Positions 1-8,581 of a stretch of DNA of 64,000 bases are shown here, piece after piece. Made by a program: the position numbers and the translations under genes. The first letter of the stretch is position 1; each line of letters starts with the position of its first letter. The stretch is from Halobaculum limi. Its GTDB lineage: Archaea; Halobacteriota; Halobacteria; Halobacteriales; Haloferacaceae. Where the stretch lies: the NCBI RefSeq assembly GCF_029490015.1, contig NZ_CP120468.1, positions 124,001 to 188,000 of the forward strand, written 5' to 3'. A model generated the notes under the pieces. That model was not told the DNA's origin. It made no database searches and worked only from the letters and a program-made list of their open reading frames with translations.

Positions 1-96
1 AGTCTGTTTGCCGCGGGTGCGGTCCAGACGTCGCTCGTCGCGGTTGGGATGCTCGTCATCCTCTACTCGCTGTTCGGCGAGGTGTCGGTGTCGTGA
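1..96 (+). CDS. C-terminal end of a small DUF7521-like membrane protein (truncated by window edge)
   Basis: The first reading frame is open from base 1 to a TGA at 94-96 and encodes 31 residues, mostly one hydrophobic helix with the segment AVQTSLVAVGMLVILYSLFG. This resembles the last helix of the small haloarchaeal three-helix membrane proteins I know as DUF7521. The next gene starts inside its stop codon (GTGA overlap), so the two are co-transcribed and are probably paralogues in tandem. No function is known. The start lies outside the window. Confidence 0.6.
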   Translation, partial: SLFAAGAVQTSLVAVGMLVILYSLFGEVSVS

Positions 97-368
97 CCGA
101 CGGTACGCACCTCGCGCTGGGCGTCGTCCGCGCGGCCGTCCTCGTGTTGGGTGTCGGCGTAACCGTGACTGCCGCCCGTGCGTACCACCGAGTCGGCGAA
201 CCGTACCTCCGTGACGCCGCCGTCGCCTTCGGCGTCATCACCGCCGGTGTGCTCGTCGAGGGAGTGTTGTTCCAGTTCACAACCCTCGACCTGACCGCAG
301 TCCACCTCGTCGAGTCCGTCGCTATCGGCGTCGGATTCTTGATTCTCCTCCGGTCGCTGCGCGCGTGA
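93..368 (+). CDS. DUF7521-like small membrane protein
   Basis: This is a 91-residue protein with three predicted membrane helices (about residues 8-25, 40-58 and 68-88) and a basic loop around AYHRVGEPYLRD. It starts with GTG at 93, overlapping the stop codon of the preceding gene by 3 bases, which indicates translational coupling. The pattern of hydrophobic helix, short ARAYRR-like loop and two further helices fits the haloarchaeal DUF7521 group, often found near HTH regulators. The family has no established biochemical role. The family name is from memory, not from a search. Confidence 0.65.
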   Translation: MTDGTHLALGVVRAAVLVLGVGVTVTAARAYHRVGEPYLRDAAVAFGVITAGVLVEGVLFQFTTLDLTAVHLVESVAIGVGFLILLRSLRA

Positions 369-414
369 TTCCGCGGCGGAACTATACGCCTCCACCCCCT
401 TCTGTACGAACGAG

Positions 415-1542
415 ATGAACGGGTCCGAACGCGGCCACACGAGTCGCGTTCGCGGCGTCGTCGCACGCACGCTTCGCCGCGTCGAGCCACCGCCACGCGT
501 CGTCGACTGGGCCATCGCCGTCGCGGTCGCCGTCGAAGTCGCCTCGGGACTGTACTCGTTCACGCAGGGGACGCCGAGCGGCGCGTGGGTGTTCTGGTTC
601 CACTCGACGGTCGGCCTGACGCTCGCGGCGCTCGTCGCGTTCAAACTGTACCGCGTTCGCCGTCGAGTGACCAGCGCCGCCGCGTGGGACCGATTCACCC
701 CTATCTCGGTCCTCCAGGCGATCGTCACGCTCGCGGCGCTCGGGACGGGTGTGTTCTGGGTGCTCGGCGGCAACGTCCCTATCTTCGCGTGGACGACGCT
801 GAACCTCCACGTCGGCCTGGGCCTCCTGCTGGTCCCGCTGGTCCTGTGGCACCTCCGCGGACGGTACCACTCCCCACGAGCCCTCGACCCCGACCGCCGG
901 GCGGCGCTGAAGGTCGGCGCTCTCCTCGTCGCGGGCACGGTCGCGTGGCGAGTGACCGAGAGCGCCGACACCGTCCTCGGTGGCGCGAGCAGACGGTTCA
1001 CCGGGTCGAAACCGACGGGCGACCTCTACGACACCGAGACGGAGGGTGGCGGCTTCCCCGTCACGTCGTGGGTCGCCGACGACCCCGACCCCGTCGACCG
1101 CGCAGCGTGGACGCTGTCGGTGCGTGGCCTCGTCGACGAGGAACTCGACCTGTCGTACGCCGGCCTCGCCGGGGACGGCCCCGACCGTGAACTGGACGCG
1201 ACGCTCGACTGCACCTCCGGGTGGTACACCCACCAGCGATGGGGCGGCGTCCGCGTCGGCGACCTGCTCGATTCCGCGGGCGTCGACGAGCGTGCCCGCT
1301 ACGTTCGCTTCACCTCGGTCACGGGCTACCGCTGGTCACTCCCGGTCGAGGAGGCCCGCGATGCCCTCCTCGCGACGCACGTCCGCGGCGACCGACTCAG
1401 CCACGGGCACGGCGCACCCGCTCGACTCGTCGCGGCGGGGCGTCGAGGGTTCCAGTGGGTGAAATGGGTCGAGTCGGTGGAGGTGCGCGAGCGAGGCGAC
1501 CCGATGCAGTGGCTCGTGACGCTGGTCTCCGGCTTCGATTAG
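415..1542 (+). CDS. Membrane-anchored molybdopterin (sulfite-oxidase fold) oxidoreductase with N-terminal cytochrome b domain
   Basis: The 375-residue protein combines two modules. Residues about 30-180 form four to five membrane helices with candidate heme-ligand histidines at 63 (WFHSTVGL), 132 (NLHVGLG) and 146 (LWHLRGR), like cytochrome b561/YedZ-type anchors. Residues about 215-375 form a sulfite-oxidase-type molybdopterin domain; Cys266 in LDCTSGW is the expected molybdenum ligand, and RGFQWVKWV is the conserved end of the fold. The fusion suggests electron exchange between membrane quinones and an extracytoplasmic Moco site. The substrate is unknown; sulfoxide or protein-methionine sulfoxide reduction is one possibility. 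A TATA-like CTATAC at 382-387 lies 28 bases upstream of ATG 415, supporting a leaderless start. It converges with the next gene with a 4-base overlap. Confidence 0.85.
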   Translation: MNGSERGHTSRVRGVVARTLRRVEPPPRVVDWAIAVAVAVEVASGLYSFTQGTPSGAWVFWFHSTVGLTLAALVAFKLYRVRRRVTSAAAWDRFTPISVLQAIVTLAALGTGVFWVLGGNVPIFAWTTLNLHVGLGLLLVPLVLWHLRGRYHSPRALDPDRRAALKVGALLVAGTVAWRVTESADTVLGGASRRFTGSKPTGDLYDTETEGGGFPVTSWVADDPDPVDRAAWTLSVRGLVDEELDLSYAGLAGDGPDRELDATLDCTSGWYTHQRWGGVRVGDLLDSAGVDERARYVRFTSVTGYRWSLPVEEARDALLATHVRGDRLSHGHGAPARLVAAGRRGFQWVKWVESVEVRERGDPMQWLVTLVSGFD

Positions 1543-2045
1543 TCGTCGTCGCCACCGACCGCGTCGACGTCGGCTTCCTGCGGACTGACGACGTGAACGT
1601 GGCCGTCGGCGGCGACCGCGTCGGCGACGCCCGCGGGGAAGAACGGCGCGTCGGCCGCGCGCAGGTCCGCGAGCGAACGCCAGTACGCCTCGTACTCGAT
1701 GCGCTCGCCGTCCGCGCCGTCGACGCCTGCGAACGTCTCCCGGTCGTACAGCACGTCGTCCACGAACGTCGCCGCCCGGACGACGGCGAACTCGTGGTGC
1801 GACTCGCCGCCGAACTCGAACAGGTTCTCGACAGTGCAGAACGCGGGCCCGGCGTCGACGGCGACGCCCAACTCCTCGCGAAACTCGCGCTCCAGCGCCG
1901 CGTCACTCGGCTCTCCCGGCTCGATACCGCCGCCGATGAAGCGATGGAAGTGGGTATCGTCGGTGCCGGACAGTCGCTGCACGAGGTACTCGCCGGTGTC
2001 TGGACGACGGAGTGCGCCGAGGACGACGCCGCGGATGTCGGTCAT
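1539..2045 (-). CDS. NUDIX hydrolase
   Basis: This is a 168-residue protein with a perfect Nudix box: GGIEPGE, seven residues, then REFREELGV (G-x5-E-x7-REUxEExGU, residues about 39-61). The glutamates of REFREE would bind the magnesium ions used to hydrolyse a nucleoside-diphosphate-linked substrate. The C-terminal third (about 120-168) is acidic and lies outside the core fold. The substrate cannot be told from the sequence. It is a single gene on the minus strand, converging on the molybdopterin protein gene. Confidence 0.88.
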   Translation of the reverse strand: MTDIRGVVLGALRRPDTGEYLVQRLSGTDDTHFHRFIGGGIEPGEPSDAALEREFREELGVAVDAGPAFCTVENLFEFGGESHHEFAVVRAATFVDDVLYDRETFAGVDGADGERIEYEAYWRSLADLRAADAPFFPAGVADAVAADGHVHVVSPQEADVDAVGGDDD

Positions 2046-2078
2046 TGTCGGAGTGTAAGGTCAGTGTGCTGGGTGGTC

Positions 2079-2876
2079 TCAGTCCAACTCGCCCTGTCGG
2101 ATCGCTCGCTCTGCCTCTTCCAGCGCAGCCTCGGGGTCGAACGCCTCGACGATCGCTCGTAGTTCCTCGTCGCTCGCGTCGGCCAAGTCTTCGGCGTGGC
2201 GGGTAATGTTCGGCACCGCGCGGATGATGTTGTCGACGATGGGGACGGCGGCGACCTGCGCCGACCGACTCATCGGATTGAGGTCGATGACGATCTCCGT
2301 TTTCCCCATCGCACCCAGCGCCTCCGCGCGGTCGCCGTCCTCCAACGGCACGACGACCACGTCGGCGTCGCCGATGCCGTCGGCGTCTACCTTCGCGCGT
2401 TCGTGACTCAAGCCCGGAATCCGGCCGTCCGCGGTCAATCCCTTCACCTCGCTCGCACCGTGGTCGCGGAGGTGCTCGGCGATAGCCTCCATCCGCTCAG
2501 GCGTGCGGTTGAACAAGTTCACCTCGACGTCCGCGCCGGTCGCCGCCGCAAGGGCGACGATTTCGCCAGGGACGAGCGCCGCGACGTTGCCGTTCACCGA
2601 GAGCACCGGGTGGTCGGCGAGCAGGAGGTGTGCAGCGGCGACGCGGGCGGCCTCGTCGGCGCTGGGGAGCGTCTCCTCGCCGAGCAGGTAGTCGAACGCC
2701 TCGCCGCGTCCCTCGGCGATGAGGCCCTGTTTCGAGGTGATCCCGAGGTCGACACCGTGCTCGATTCGGTGACGAGTGAGCAGCGACTGATACCGTGGGT
2801 GGTCCTCGGGAATCTCCGACTCGTGTTCGGGGTCCGCGGGCACCTCCGGGTCGCCCGCGTCGGCGTCATCGGTCAT
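2079..2876 (-). CDS. 4-phosphopantoate--beta-alanine ligase (archaeal phosphopantothenate synthetase, PPS)
   Basis: This enzyme joins 4-phosphopantoate and beta-alanine using ATP in the archaeal route to coenzyme A. The 265-residue protein matches the family throughout: SLLTRHRIEHGVDLGI near the N terminus, SVNGNVAALVPGE and the asparagine-rich LFNRTPERMEAIAEHL in the middle, and IDLNPMSRSAQVA followed by VDNIIRAVPNIT near the end. I chose ATG 2876 over an in-frame start 63 bases upstream because a T-rich element (about 2900-2908) lies 27 bases before it and the shorter protein begins with a typical acidic haloarchaeal tail. The pantoate kinase gene lies 78 bases upstream on the same strand. 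Confidence 0.92.
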   Translation of the reverse strand: MTDDADAGDPEVPADPEHESEIPEDHPRYQSLLTRHRIEHGVDLGITSKQGLIAEGRGEAFDYLLGEETLPSADEAARVAAAHLLLADHPVLSVNGNVAALVPGEIVALAAATGADVEVNLFNRTPERMEAIAEHLRDHGASEVKGLTADGRIPGLSHERAKVDADGIGDADVVVVPLEDGDRAEALGAMGKTEIVIDLNPMSRSAQVAAVPIVDNIIRAVPNITRHAEDLADASDEELRAIVEAFDPEAALEEAERAIRQGELD

Positions 2877-2954
2877 ACGACGGTATCGACACCGCGGTGC
2901 GAAAAACGCATTCACTCGCGATAGTGGCTGAGTCGGCACGAGGCTCGGGGGAGG

Positions 2955-3824
2955 CTACTCGTCAACTCGGAGCGTCGCACCCGTCGGGTGGATCGAACAC
3001 GCCTGCGCGTCATACCCGGCGTCCGACAGGCCCGTGCCGAGCGCGAACACCGTCCGCCCGAGCATCGCCATCGAGGCGAGGCCGCCCTCGGCTTCGACCG
3101 CCTCGACCGCCTCCGCCACCTCGGGCACGAGCAGGCCCGCCTCGCTCGCGAACTCCCGGCCGGCCGCGAGCAGTTCGAGTTCGTCGGGCCCGCGCATCAA
3201 CCGCGTCAGTGCCGCCTCACCCGCCTCGCGAACCGGGTCGAGGTCGCCGCCGAGGACGCGTTCGGTCGACAGTTCGCCGAAGGAGACGTACTCGACGCGC
3301 GGGCGGGCAGGGACGCCGTCCATCCGGCCGTACCCCGGCGGTCCCGGCTCCAGTCGAACCGGGAGGCCGCCGCGGAACTGTCCGACGACGTCGCCCAGTC
3401 CCGTCCCGGCGGCGGCCTCTGCGGCGTGGGCGGTTCGCACCAGGTCGTTCTCCGAGCGCTCCAGGTCGAAGACGGCGTTGGCCGCGAGCGCCGTCGCCAG
3501 CGCCGCCCCGCCGGAGACGCCGAAGCCCGCACCGACGGGGACGTCGCTGGTCACCTCGACCTCGGCCGTGACGCCGAGCGAGGAGAGCACTCGGCCGACT
3601 GGCTCCATCTCGGCGGGCGTGCCGTCCAGGCGAAGGTCGGCGGTTCCCGTGGCGGCCGCATCCCGCTCTGTGTCGCCGTCGGCCATCGAGCGGACCGTCA
3701 CCTCGACGCCGTCGGAGAGTGCGAGACCGGCGCCGCGAGACCCCGCACGGACGGGGTCGGAGTCAGGGTACGGCGCGAAGAAGGCGGTGATGTGTCCCGG
3801 TGCGAACGCGGTCGCCTCGTCCAT
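2955..3824 (-). CDS. Pantoate kinase (PoK, GHMP superfamily)
   Basis: Pantoate kinase phosphorylates pantoate to 4-phosphopantoate, the step before PPS. The 289-residue sequence begins with the family signature AFAPGHITAFFAPY, carries the GHMP ATP-binding loop PVGAGFGVSGGAAL (about residues 95-109), and includes GTGLGDVVGQFRGGLPVR and MAMLGRTVFALG further on. Length and order fit archaeal PoK. Together with PPS downstream it forms the archaeal replacement for the bacterial PanC/CoaA branch. It diverges from the cupin gene, with start codons 115 bases apart. Confidence 0.92.
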   Translation of the reverse strand: MDEATAFAPGHITAFFAPYPDSDPVRAGSRGAGLALSDGVEVTVRSMADGDTERDAAATGTADLRLDGTPAEMEPVGRVLSSLGVTAEVEVTSDVPVGAGFGVSGGAALATALAANAVFDLERSENDLVRTAHAAEAAAGTGLGDVVGQFRGGLPVRLEPGPPGYGRMDGVPARPRVEYVSFGELSTERVLGGDLDPVREAGEAALTRLMRGPDELELLAAGREFASEAGLLVPEVAEAVEAVEAEGGLASMAMLGRTVFALGTGLSDAGYDAQACSIHPTGATLRVDE

Positions 3825-3939
3825 ACACGCCGAACCGGCGGGGACCGAGTATGGGTTTCGGTTCTCCAGCGGCGCGGCGACGTGTCAGCCACCGGACTGC
3901 TACCCGCGGGCTTTTGCCCCGCCACGCGACTTCCCCGGT

Positions 3940-4530
3940 ATGGACCACGTCGTCGTCGACGACCTCGACAACTCGCTGCAACCGGCGGCGGTGATGCGCC
4001 ACCTCACCGACCCCCTGGGCTGTACGGATCTGGCAATCAACTACTACGAACTCGACCCCGGTGACTCGTTCGCGTTCGCGTACCACAACCACGAGGTGCA
4101 AGAGGAGGTGTTCGTCGTCCTCTCGGGAACCGCGACGTGGGTGGTCGGCCCCGAACCGGAGAACGCGGACTTCAGCGACGCCGGCGACCCCGAGGAGCGC
4201 CGCGAGGTCGAGGTGGGACCGATGGAGGCAATCCGCATCCCGCCGGGGCAGTTTCAGCGCGGGTGGAACCGGCCTCCCTCGGAAACGGACGGCGGCGGCG
4301 ACGACGACGCCGAAGCCGAGCGCGTGACTGCACTCGCACTCGGCGCGCCGTTAGCCTACGGCGAACAACTGAAGCGCGACGACTGCCCGGCGTGTGGCAA
4401 GGAGGTGTCGGTGACAATCGAGCGTGCACCCGACGACGAGTCGCAGTTGATCACGCAGTGTGTCGACTGCGGGAACGAGGTAGCGCGGTGGCGACGCGGC
4501 GACGACGGCGAGAACGAGCGGATCCGATAA
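3940..4530 (+). CDS. Cupin-domain protein with C-terminal zinc-ribbon-like segment
   Basis: The 196-residue protein has a cupin barrel (about residues 25-135): HNHEVQEEVFVVLSG followed by an IPPGQFQRG second motif, with candidate metal ligands at the two histidines and the glutamate. The C-terminal part (about 145-190) contains CPACGKE and CVDCGNE, a pair of CxxC motifs typical of a treble-clef or zinc ribbon, joined by an acidic linker GGGDDDAEAE. ATG 3940 is preceded at 24-29 bases by CTTTTG, consistent with a leaderless transcript. Function is unknown; the combination suggests a small-molecule or metal-sensing role, which is only inference. Confidence 0.8.
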   Translation: MDHVVVDDLDNSLQPAAVMRHLTDPLGCTDLAINYYELDPGDSFAFAYHNHEVQEEVFVVLSGTATWVVGPEPENADFSDAGDPEERREVEVGPMEAIRIPPGQFQRGWNRPPSETDGGGDDDAEAERVTALALGAPLAYGEQLKRDDCPACGKEVSVTIERAPDDESQLITQCVDCGNEVARWRRGDDGENERIR

Positions 4531-4531
4531 C

Positions 4532-4876
4532 TCACTCGCCGCGTGCGGTCTCGTAACTCGCGCGGAGGTAGCGTTCGAGGTCACACGCCGCCGCTGCCTC
4601 CGGCGGGAGGACGGCCCACGCGTCGACGGTTCGCGGGCCTGCCCTGAACGCTTCGACGGCGTGTTCGCTGGCGAGACGGTCACGGTCGTCGTCGGGCAGG
4701 CGCGTGAGTGCGACGCCCTGCGTCGAGAGAACGGCGAACAGCGTGCCGTCGGCGGTGTAGGAGGGACACCCGAACATCGTCGTGTGGGCGACGCCCGGCC
4801 AGTTCTCCGTCGTTCGGTCGAGTACCGCGCGGAGGTCGCCCACGGCCTCCTCGTCGTAGTACGCGCTGGGACTCAT
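4532..4876 (-). CDS. TfoX/Sxy-like N-terminal domain protein
   Basis: This is a 114-residue soluble protein. The stretch HTTMFGCPSYTADGTLFAVLS followed by GVALTRLP resembles the TfoX-N/YjbR-like fold (MFGG...Y-x-DG-x-x-FA pattern). ATG 4876 was chosen because the family alignment starts near MSPSAYYDEE and the upstream in-frame extension is basic and unlike haloarchaeal coding sequence. In haloarchaea such proteins are not shown to control competence, so no function is assigned. It is convergent with the cupin gene, with 1 base between the genes. Confidence 0.65.
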   Translation of the reverse strand: MSPSAYYDEEAVGDLRAVLDRTTENWPGVAHTTMFGCPSYTADGTLFAVLSTQGVALTRLPDDDRDRLASEHAVEAFRAGPRTVDAWAVLPPEAAAACDLERYLRASYETARGE

Positions 4877-4986
4877 TACGGTGGCTACGCGAGTAAAGAA
4901 TCTATGTGTATCGGTGCCAAGAACCACGGAAGTGTGTCCGGCGTCGTTCGGAGATAACAGACGAAAATCGACCGATTCCAGGTCGT

Positions 4987-6291
4987 CTACGGCGACAGAC
5001 GCTGGCGGTCGCGCGGGAAGAGGACAGCTTCGCGGATGTTGTCTAAGTCGAGCATCGTCATAATGAGGCGCTCTGCGCCCATCCCCCACCCGGCGTGGGG
5101 CGGCATCCCGTACTTGAACATCTTGGTGTAGTACTCGAACTCCTCGGGGTCGAGTCCCTGCTGCTCGAACCCGGCGATGAGGTGGTCGTGACGGTGTTCA
5201 CGCTGGCCGCCCGAGACGAGTTCCATCCGCGGGTGCATCATGTCGAAGCCCGTGGACTTCTCGTCGTCGTCGTCGTGGTCTTTGATGTAGAACGGCTTGA
5301 CCTCCGAGGGCCAGTCGGTGATGAAGTAGTGCTCGCCGACCTCCTGTCCGAGGACGTGTTCGGCCTCCGTCGAGAGGTCGTCGCCCCACACGAGGTGGTC
5401 GTCGAGTTCGCCCGTCGCGTTGATGCGGTCGAGCGCCTCCTGGTAGCTCAGGCGCGGGAAGTCGCCCTCGGGCACCGCGAAGTCGTCGGCGAGGCCGAGT
5501 TCTTCGAGTTCGTCGGCGCACTCGTCTTGCACCGCCTCGTAGGCAGCCTTCGTGACGGCCTCGGCGACGTCCATCGCCTCGGTGTGGTCGCAGAACGCGC
5601 CCTCGAAGTCGATAGAGTGGGCCTCGTTGAGGTGTCGCGGCGTGTTGTGCTCCTCGGCGCGGAAGATCGGGCCGATCTCGAAGACGCGTTCGAGGTTGGA
5701 ACCGGCCATCAGCTGCTTGAACAGTTGCGGGCTCTGGTTCATGAACGCCTCCTCGCCGAAGTAGGAGATCGGGAACAGTTCCGTGCCGCCCTCGGTGCCG
5801 GTGGCGACGATCTTCGGCGTGTTGATCTCGGTGGCGTCCTGCTGGCGGAACGTCTCGCGAACCGTCTCCAGCACCTTCGCGCGAATCTCGAACACCGCCT
5901 GCACCTCCGACTTGCGGAGGTCCAGCGTGCGGTTGTCGAGGCGGGTCGGGAGTTCAGCGTCGACTTTCCCGGAGGGGTCGAGCGGGAGTTCCGGGTCTGC
6001 GGGCGCGATGACTTCGATGTCGGTCGGGACGACCTCGACGCCGGTGGGCGCACGAGGCTCCTCTTTCACGTCGCCCTCGACTTTGAGGACGGACTCGCGG
6101 TGGGCGTCGAGTCCGGTCTCGACCATCTCCTCGTCCATCTCGTCTTTCTCCAGTTTGACCTGGATCTTGCCGGACTTGTCGCGGAGGATGAGGAAGGCGA
6201 TACCGCCGAGGTCGCGGGTCTCGTGGACCCAGCCGGCGACGGTGACCGTCTCACCGGGAGTCGCGTCCGCCGTGTAGGTTCGGCCGTGCAT
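4987..6291 (-). CDS. aspS: Aspartyl-tRNA synthetase, archaeal type (probably nondiscriminating)
   Basis: A class IIb aminoacyl-tRNA synthetase of 434 residues, the usual length for haloarchaea. An N-terminal OB fold (about 15-100; [19 protein letters not shown]) binds the anticodon. The catalytic core has motif 2 ([14 protein letters not shown]) and motif 3 ([16 protein letters not shown], ending [10 protein letters not shown]). The archaeal enzyme lacks the large bacterial insertion. Haloarchaea make Asn-tRNA by amidating Asp-tRNA(Asn), so this enzyme is expected to charge both tRNA(Asp) and tRNA(Asn); GatB of the amidating complex is encoded at 32434-33951. GTTTAAAG at 6315-6322 is placed for a leaderless transcript. 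Confidence 0.97.
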   Translation of the reverse strand: MHGRTYTADATPGETVTVAGWVHETRDLGGIAFLILRDKSGKIQVKLEKDEMDEEMVETGLDAHRESVLKVEGDVKEEPRAPTGVEVVPTDIEVIAPADPELPLDPSGKVDAELPTRLDNRTLDLRKSEVQAVFEIRAKVLETVRETFRQQDATEINTPKIVATGTEGGTELFPISYFGEEAFMNQSPQLFKQLMAGSNLERVFEIGPIFRAEEHNTPRHLNEAHSIDFEGAFCDHTEAMDVAEAVTKAAYEAVQDECADELEELGLADDFAVPEGDFPRLSYQEALDRINATGELDDHLVWGDDLSTEAEHVLGQEVGEHYFITDWPSEVKPFYIKDHDDDDEKSTGFDMMHPRMELVSGGQREHRHDHLIAGFEQQGLDPEEFEYYTKMFKYGMPPHAGWGMGAERLIMTMLDLDNIREAVLFPRDRQRLSP

Positions 6292-6399
6292 ACCTGCCGA
6301 TTCCGCCGCGAGACTTTAAACTCGGTCGATCCCCGTTCTCGTCCCTCCCGAATCCGTACCACGGAGAAGCCGACGGGGCGTCGGCGCTCGGAGCGTACG

Positions 6400-6405
6400 T
6401 TTATA
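6400..6405 (+). promoter_or_regulatory. TATA box of the histidine kinase gene
   Basis: TTTATA at 6400-6405 in an otherwise GC-rich stretch lies 25 bases before GTG 6430. This spacing is what archaeal leaderless transcripts require and is the main reason for choosing the GTG start rather than ATG 6481. Confidence 0.6.
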
Positions 6406-6429
6406 CGCCACGACACGAATCGGGCGTCA

Positions 6430-7680
6430 GTGACGTCTTCGGGAGGTTCGGGGGGCCCGACCGACGCGGCCGCTGAGGGGATGCCGGAGTCGACGGAGCC
6501 AGCGGTGCCGCCGTGGCGGTCGCCCGCGCTCGCGGTGGGGGGTGCGTTCACCGCCGCGCTCGTCGTGTTGACCGCGGGATTCGCGTTCACCGAGGCCGAT
6601 CGCACCGCGGGATCGCTCGTGCTCGGTCTCGTCGGTCCGCTGGCGGCGGTCTGGGCGTACGGGGTCGTCCTCGCGTGGGTCGCGCGAGTCGACCCGCCGC
6701 GTCGCCACCACACGCGACTGACCGGGTGGCTCGTGGTCGGCGTCATCCCGTTCGTCGTCGGCGGCGTGATCAATCAGGCGTATATGGCCGCCGTCGGGTC
6801 GCTCACGGGCGTCTCCGCGACCGCGGCGGGGTGGTGGGCCTGCGGCGGCGTCGTCTTCGGCGCGGCCGTCGGCATCGGCGACGTGCGCGTGCGGATGCGG
6901 ACGGCCGAGGCGGAGGCGGCGAACGCTCGCAATGAACGCTTCGTCGAGGTGTTAACCGTCCTCAATCGGGTGTTGCGACACGACGTGCGCAACGACCTCA
7001 CGGTTATCGCCGGCTACATCGACCTCGCGAGACGCGAGAGCGACCCGTCGATCCACGAGTACCTCGACGGCATCCAGAACCGTGCCGAACGGATCGAGCG
7101 ACTGAGCGACCACGCGGCGCTGGCGGAAGACGCGGTGATGGGCGAGGACACGCACACGGGGGCGACCGATATGGCGCGGGTCGTCAGACGCGTCGTCGGC
7201 GCTATCGACCGCGACTACCCGGAGGCGACCGTCTCGCTTCGCGTCGACGCCGCCGACCGCACCGCGTGGGTCCCCGACCACGACCTGCTGGAGTCGGCAA
7301 TCCACAACGTTGTCGAGAACGCCGTCGAACACGCCGACCACGCCGACCCGACCGTCGACGTCGTCGTGCAGGTTCGTGACGCCGAGGAGGGCGACGCGGT
7401 TCGCGTGGTCGGAGGCGACGGCCCCACCGCGGCCGGCGAGGTGGTCGAAGTCGTCGTCACCGACGACGGGCCGGGCTTCCCCGACCGCGAGCGGACCGTG
7501 CTGGAAGAAGGTGGCGAGGAGGCACTCGAACACAGTTCCGGGATGGGGCTGTGGGTCGTCCACTGGATCGTCGACGCCGTCGGCGGCGAGACCGACGTGA
7601 CCTCGCGTGACGGCGACGGGAGCGTCGTCACGCTTCGGTTCCCGCGCGTCGACGAGGACGCGAGTGCAGACGACGAGTGA
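6430..7680 (+). CDS. Membrane sensor histidine kinase
   Basis: The 416-residue protein starts with GTG at 6430 (ATG 6481 is the alternative). Residues about 30-155 form four membrane helices with almost no extracellular loops. The kinase core follows: H-box VLRHDVRNDLTVI with phospho-acceptor His184, N-box VVENAVEHA, G1 VTDDGPGFPD and G2 SSGMGLWVVHWIVDAVGG. Haloarchaeal kinases of this type (RHDxRND) usually pair with stand-alone receiver or Bat-type regulators; no response regulator gene is adjacent here, so the partner and signal are unknown. It diverges from aspS and converges on the GGGP synthase gene. Confidence 0.88.
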   Translation: MTSSGGSGGPTDAAAEGMPESTEPAVPPWRSPALAVGGAFTAALVVLTAGFAFTEADRTAGSLVLGLVGPLAAVWAYGVVLAWVARVDPPRRHHTRLTGWLVVGVIPFVVGGVINQAYMAAVGSLTGVSATAAGWWACGGVVFGAAVGIGDVRVRMRTAEAEAANARNERFVEVLTVLNRVLRHDVRNDLTVIAGYIDLARRESDPSIHEYLDGIQNRAERIERLSDHAALAEDAVMGEDTHTGATDMARVVRRVVGAIDRDYPEATVSLRVDAADRTAWVPDHDLLESAIHNVVENAVEHADHADPTVDVVVQVRDAEEGDAVRVVGGDGPTAAGEVVEVVVTDDGPGFPDRERTVLEEGGEEALEHSSGMGLWVVHWIVDAVGGETDVTSRDGDGSVVTLRFPRVDEDASADDE

Positions 7681-7763
7681 CGAGCAGTCGAGCGGTGACG
7701 CTCACGGTGGCGAACGGCTGAGTGGCAGAGCGGAGAACGGACCGCAGCGGGCGGGAGGGTGTG

Positions 7764-8486
7764 TTACGCGTCGGCCAGTTCGGAGTGGGCGTCTTTGACG
7801 CCTTCGACCGTCTCGCGAACGGCGTCTGCGCCCTCGTCGTGGAGAAGGTCGCCGACGACGACGGCGTCGGCAACCTGTCCCATCGCGTGGGCGTCGTCGT
7901 AGTCGTGGATGCCACCGCCGTAGAACAGCGTCGACTCGTCGAGGGCGTCGTGGGCGGCCTTCACCGTCTCGCGGTCGCCGAGCGTCCCGGAGTACTCCAC
8001 GTAGACGATGTCCTGGCCGAACATCCGCTCGGCGACGCGGGCGTACGCGCCCACCTCGTCGGGCGTGAGGTCGCAGTCGGCGCTGGTCAACTGCGCCGCA
8101 GAGGCCTCGGGGTTGAGGACGATGTACGCCTCGGTGTGGGTGCGCTCCCAGTCGAGGTCGTCGGCGATACGGACCCACTCTTTGTGCGCGCCGGTGATCC
8201 AAAACGGCTCGCCCGCGTTGAACACCGTCGGGATGAGGTAGCCGTCCAGCGCCTCGTCGTCGACGACGACGCCCGGGTTCGACGGCTCTTGGTACAGCGG
8301 CACATCGTGTTCCTTGCACGCCTCGATGACGCGCGTGGCCTTCTCGGAGGTCACGTCGAGCGTGCCACCGATTTCGATAGCGTCCGTGCCGGTCTTGCAG
8401 GCGTCCGCGAACGTCTCGTCTGCGTGCAGGTCTTTGTCCGGGTCGATCTTCAGGATGTGGTCCCACTCCGCCCAGGGCGCACTCAT
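7764..8486 (-). CDS. Geranylgeranylglyceryl phosphate synthase (GGGP synthase)
   Basis: This enzyme makes the first ether bond of archaeal lipids by joining sn-glycerol-1-phosphate and geranylgeranyl diphosphate. The 240-residue TIM barrel has family landmarks: HILKIDPDK at strand 1, [12 protein letters not shown] at strand 2, [37 protein letters not shown] and the phosphate-binding [12 protein letters not shown] near the end. Length and motifs fit the haloarchaeal PcrB-like group. A TATA-like element at 8512-8520 lies 26-34 bases before ATG 8486. Confidence 0.95.
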   Translation of the reverse strand: MSAPWAEWDHILKIDPDKDLHADETFADACKTGTDAIEIGGTLDVTSEKATRVIEACKEHDVPLYQEPSNPGVVVDDEALDGYLIPTVFNAGEPFWITGAHKEWVRIADDLDWERTHTEAYIVLNPEASAAQLTSADCDLTPDEVGAYARVAERMFGQDIVYVEYSGTLGDRETVKAAHDALDESTLFYGGGIHDYDDAHAMGQVADAVVVGDLLHDEGADAVRETVEGVKDAHSELADA

Positions 8487-8581
8487 ATTGGCTGTTGGTG
8501 GTGTGAGGAAGGCTAAAAAGGGCGCGGATGCGCGACACCCGAGGTTTGATAGTTCGTGAGCGGCCCTCGATTAGGTATCAG

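Noticed and set aside
5095-6429. Upstream extension of the histidine kinase frame across aspS
   Set aside because: The extension is antisense to AspRS. The TATA box at 6400-6405 and GTG 6430 give a better start.
8528-8581. Upstream ATG start for the type IIG gene
   Set aside because: The extra 18 residues are basic and unlike the acidic haloarchaeal N termini; conserved-looking sequence begins at ATG 8582.
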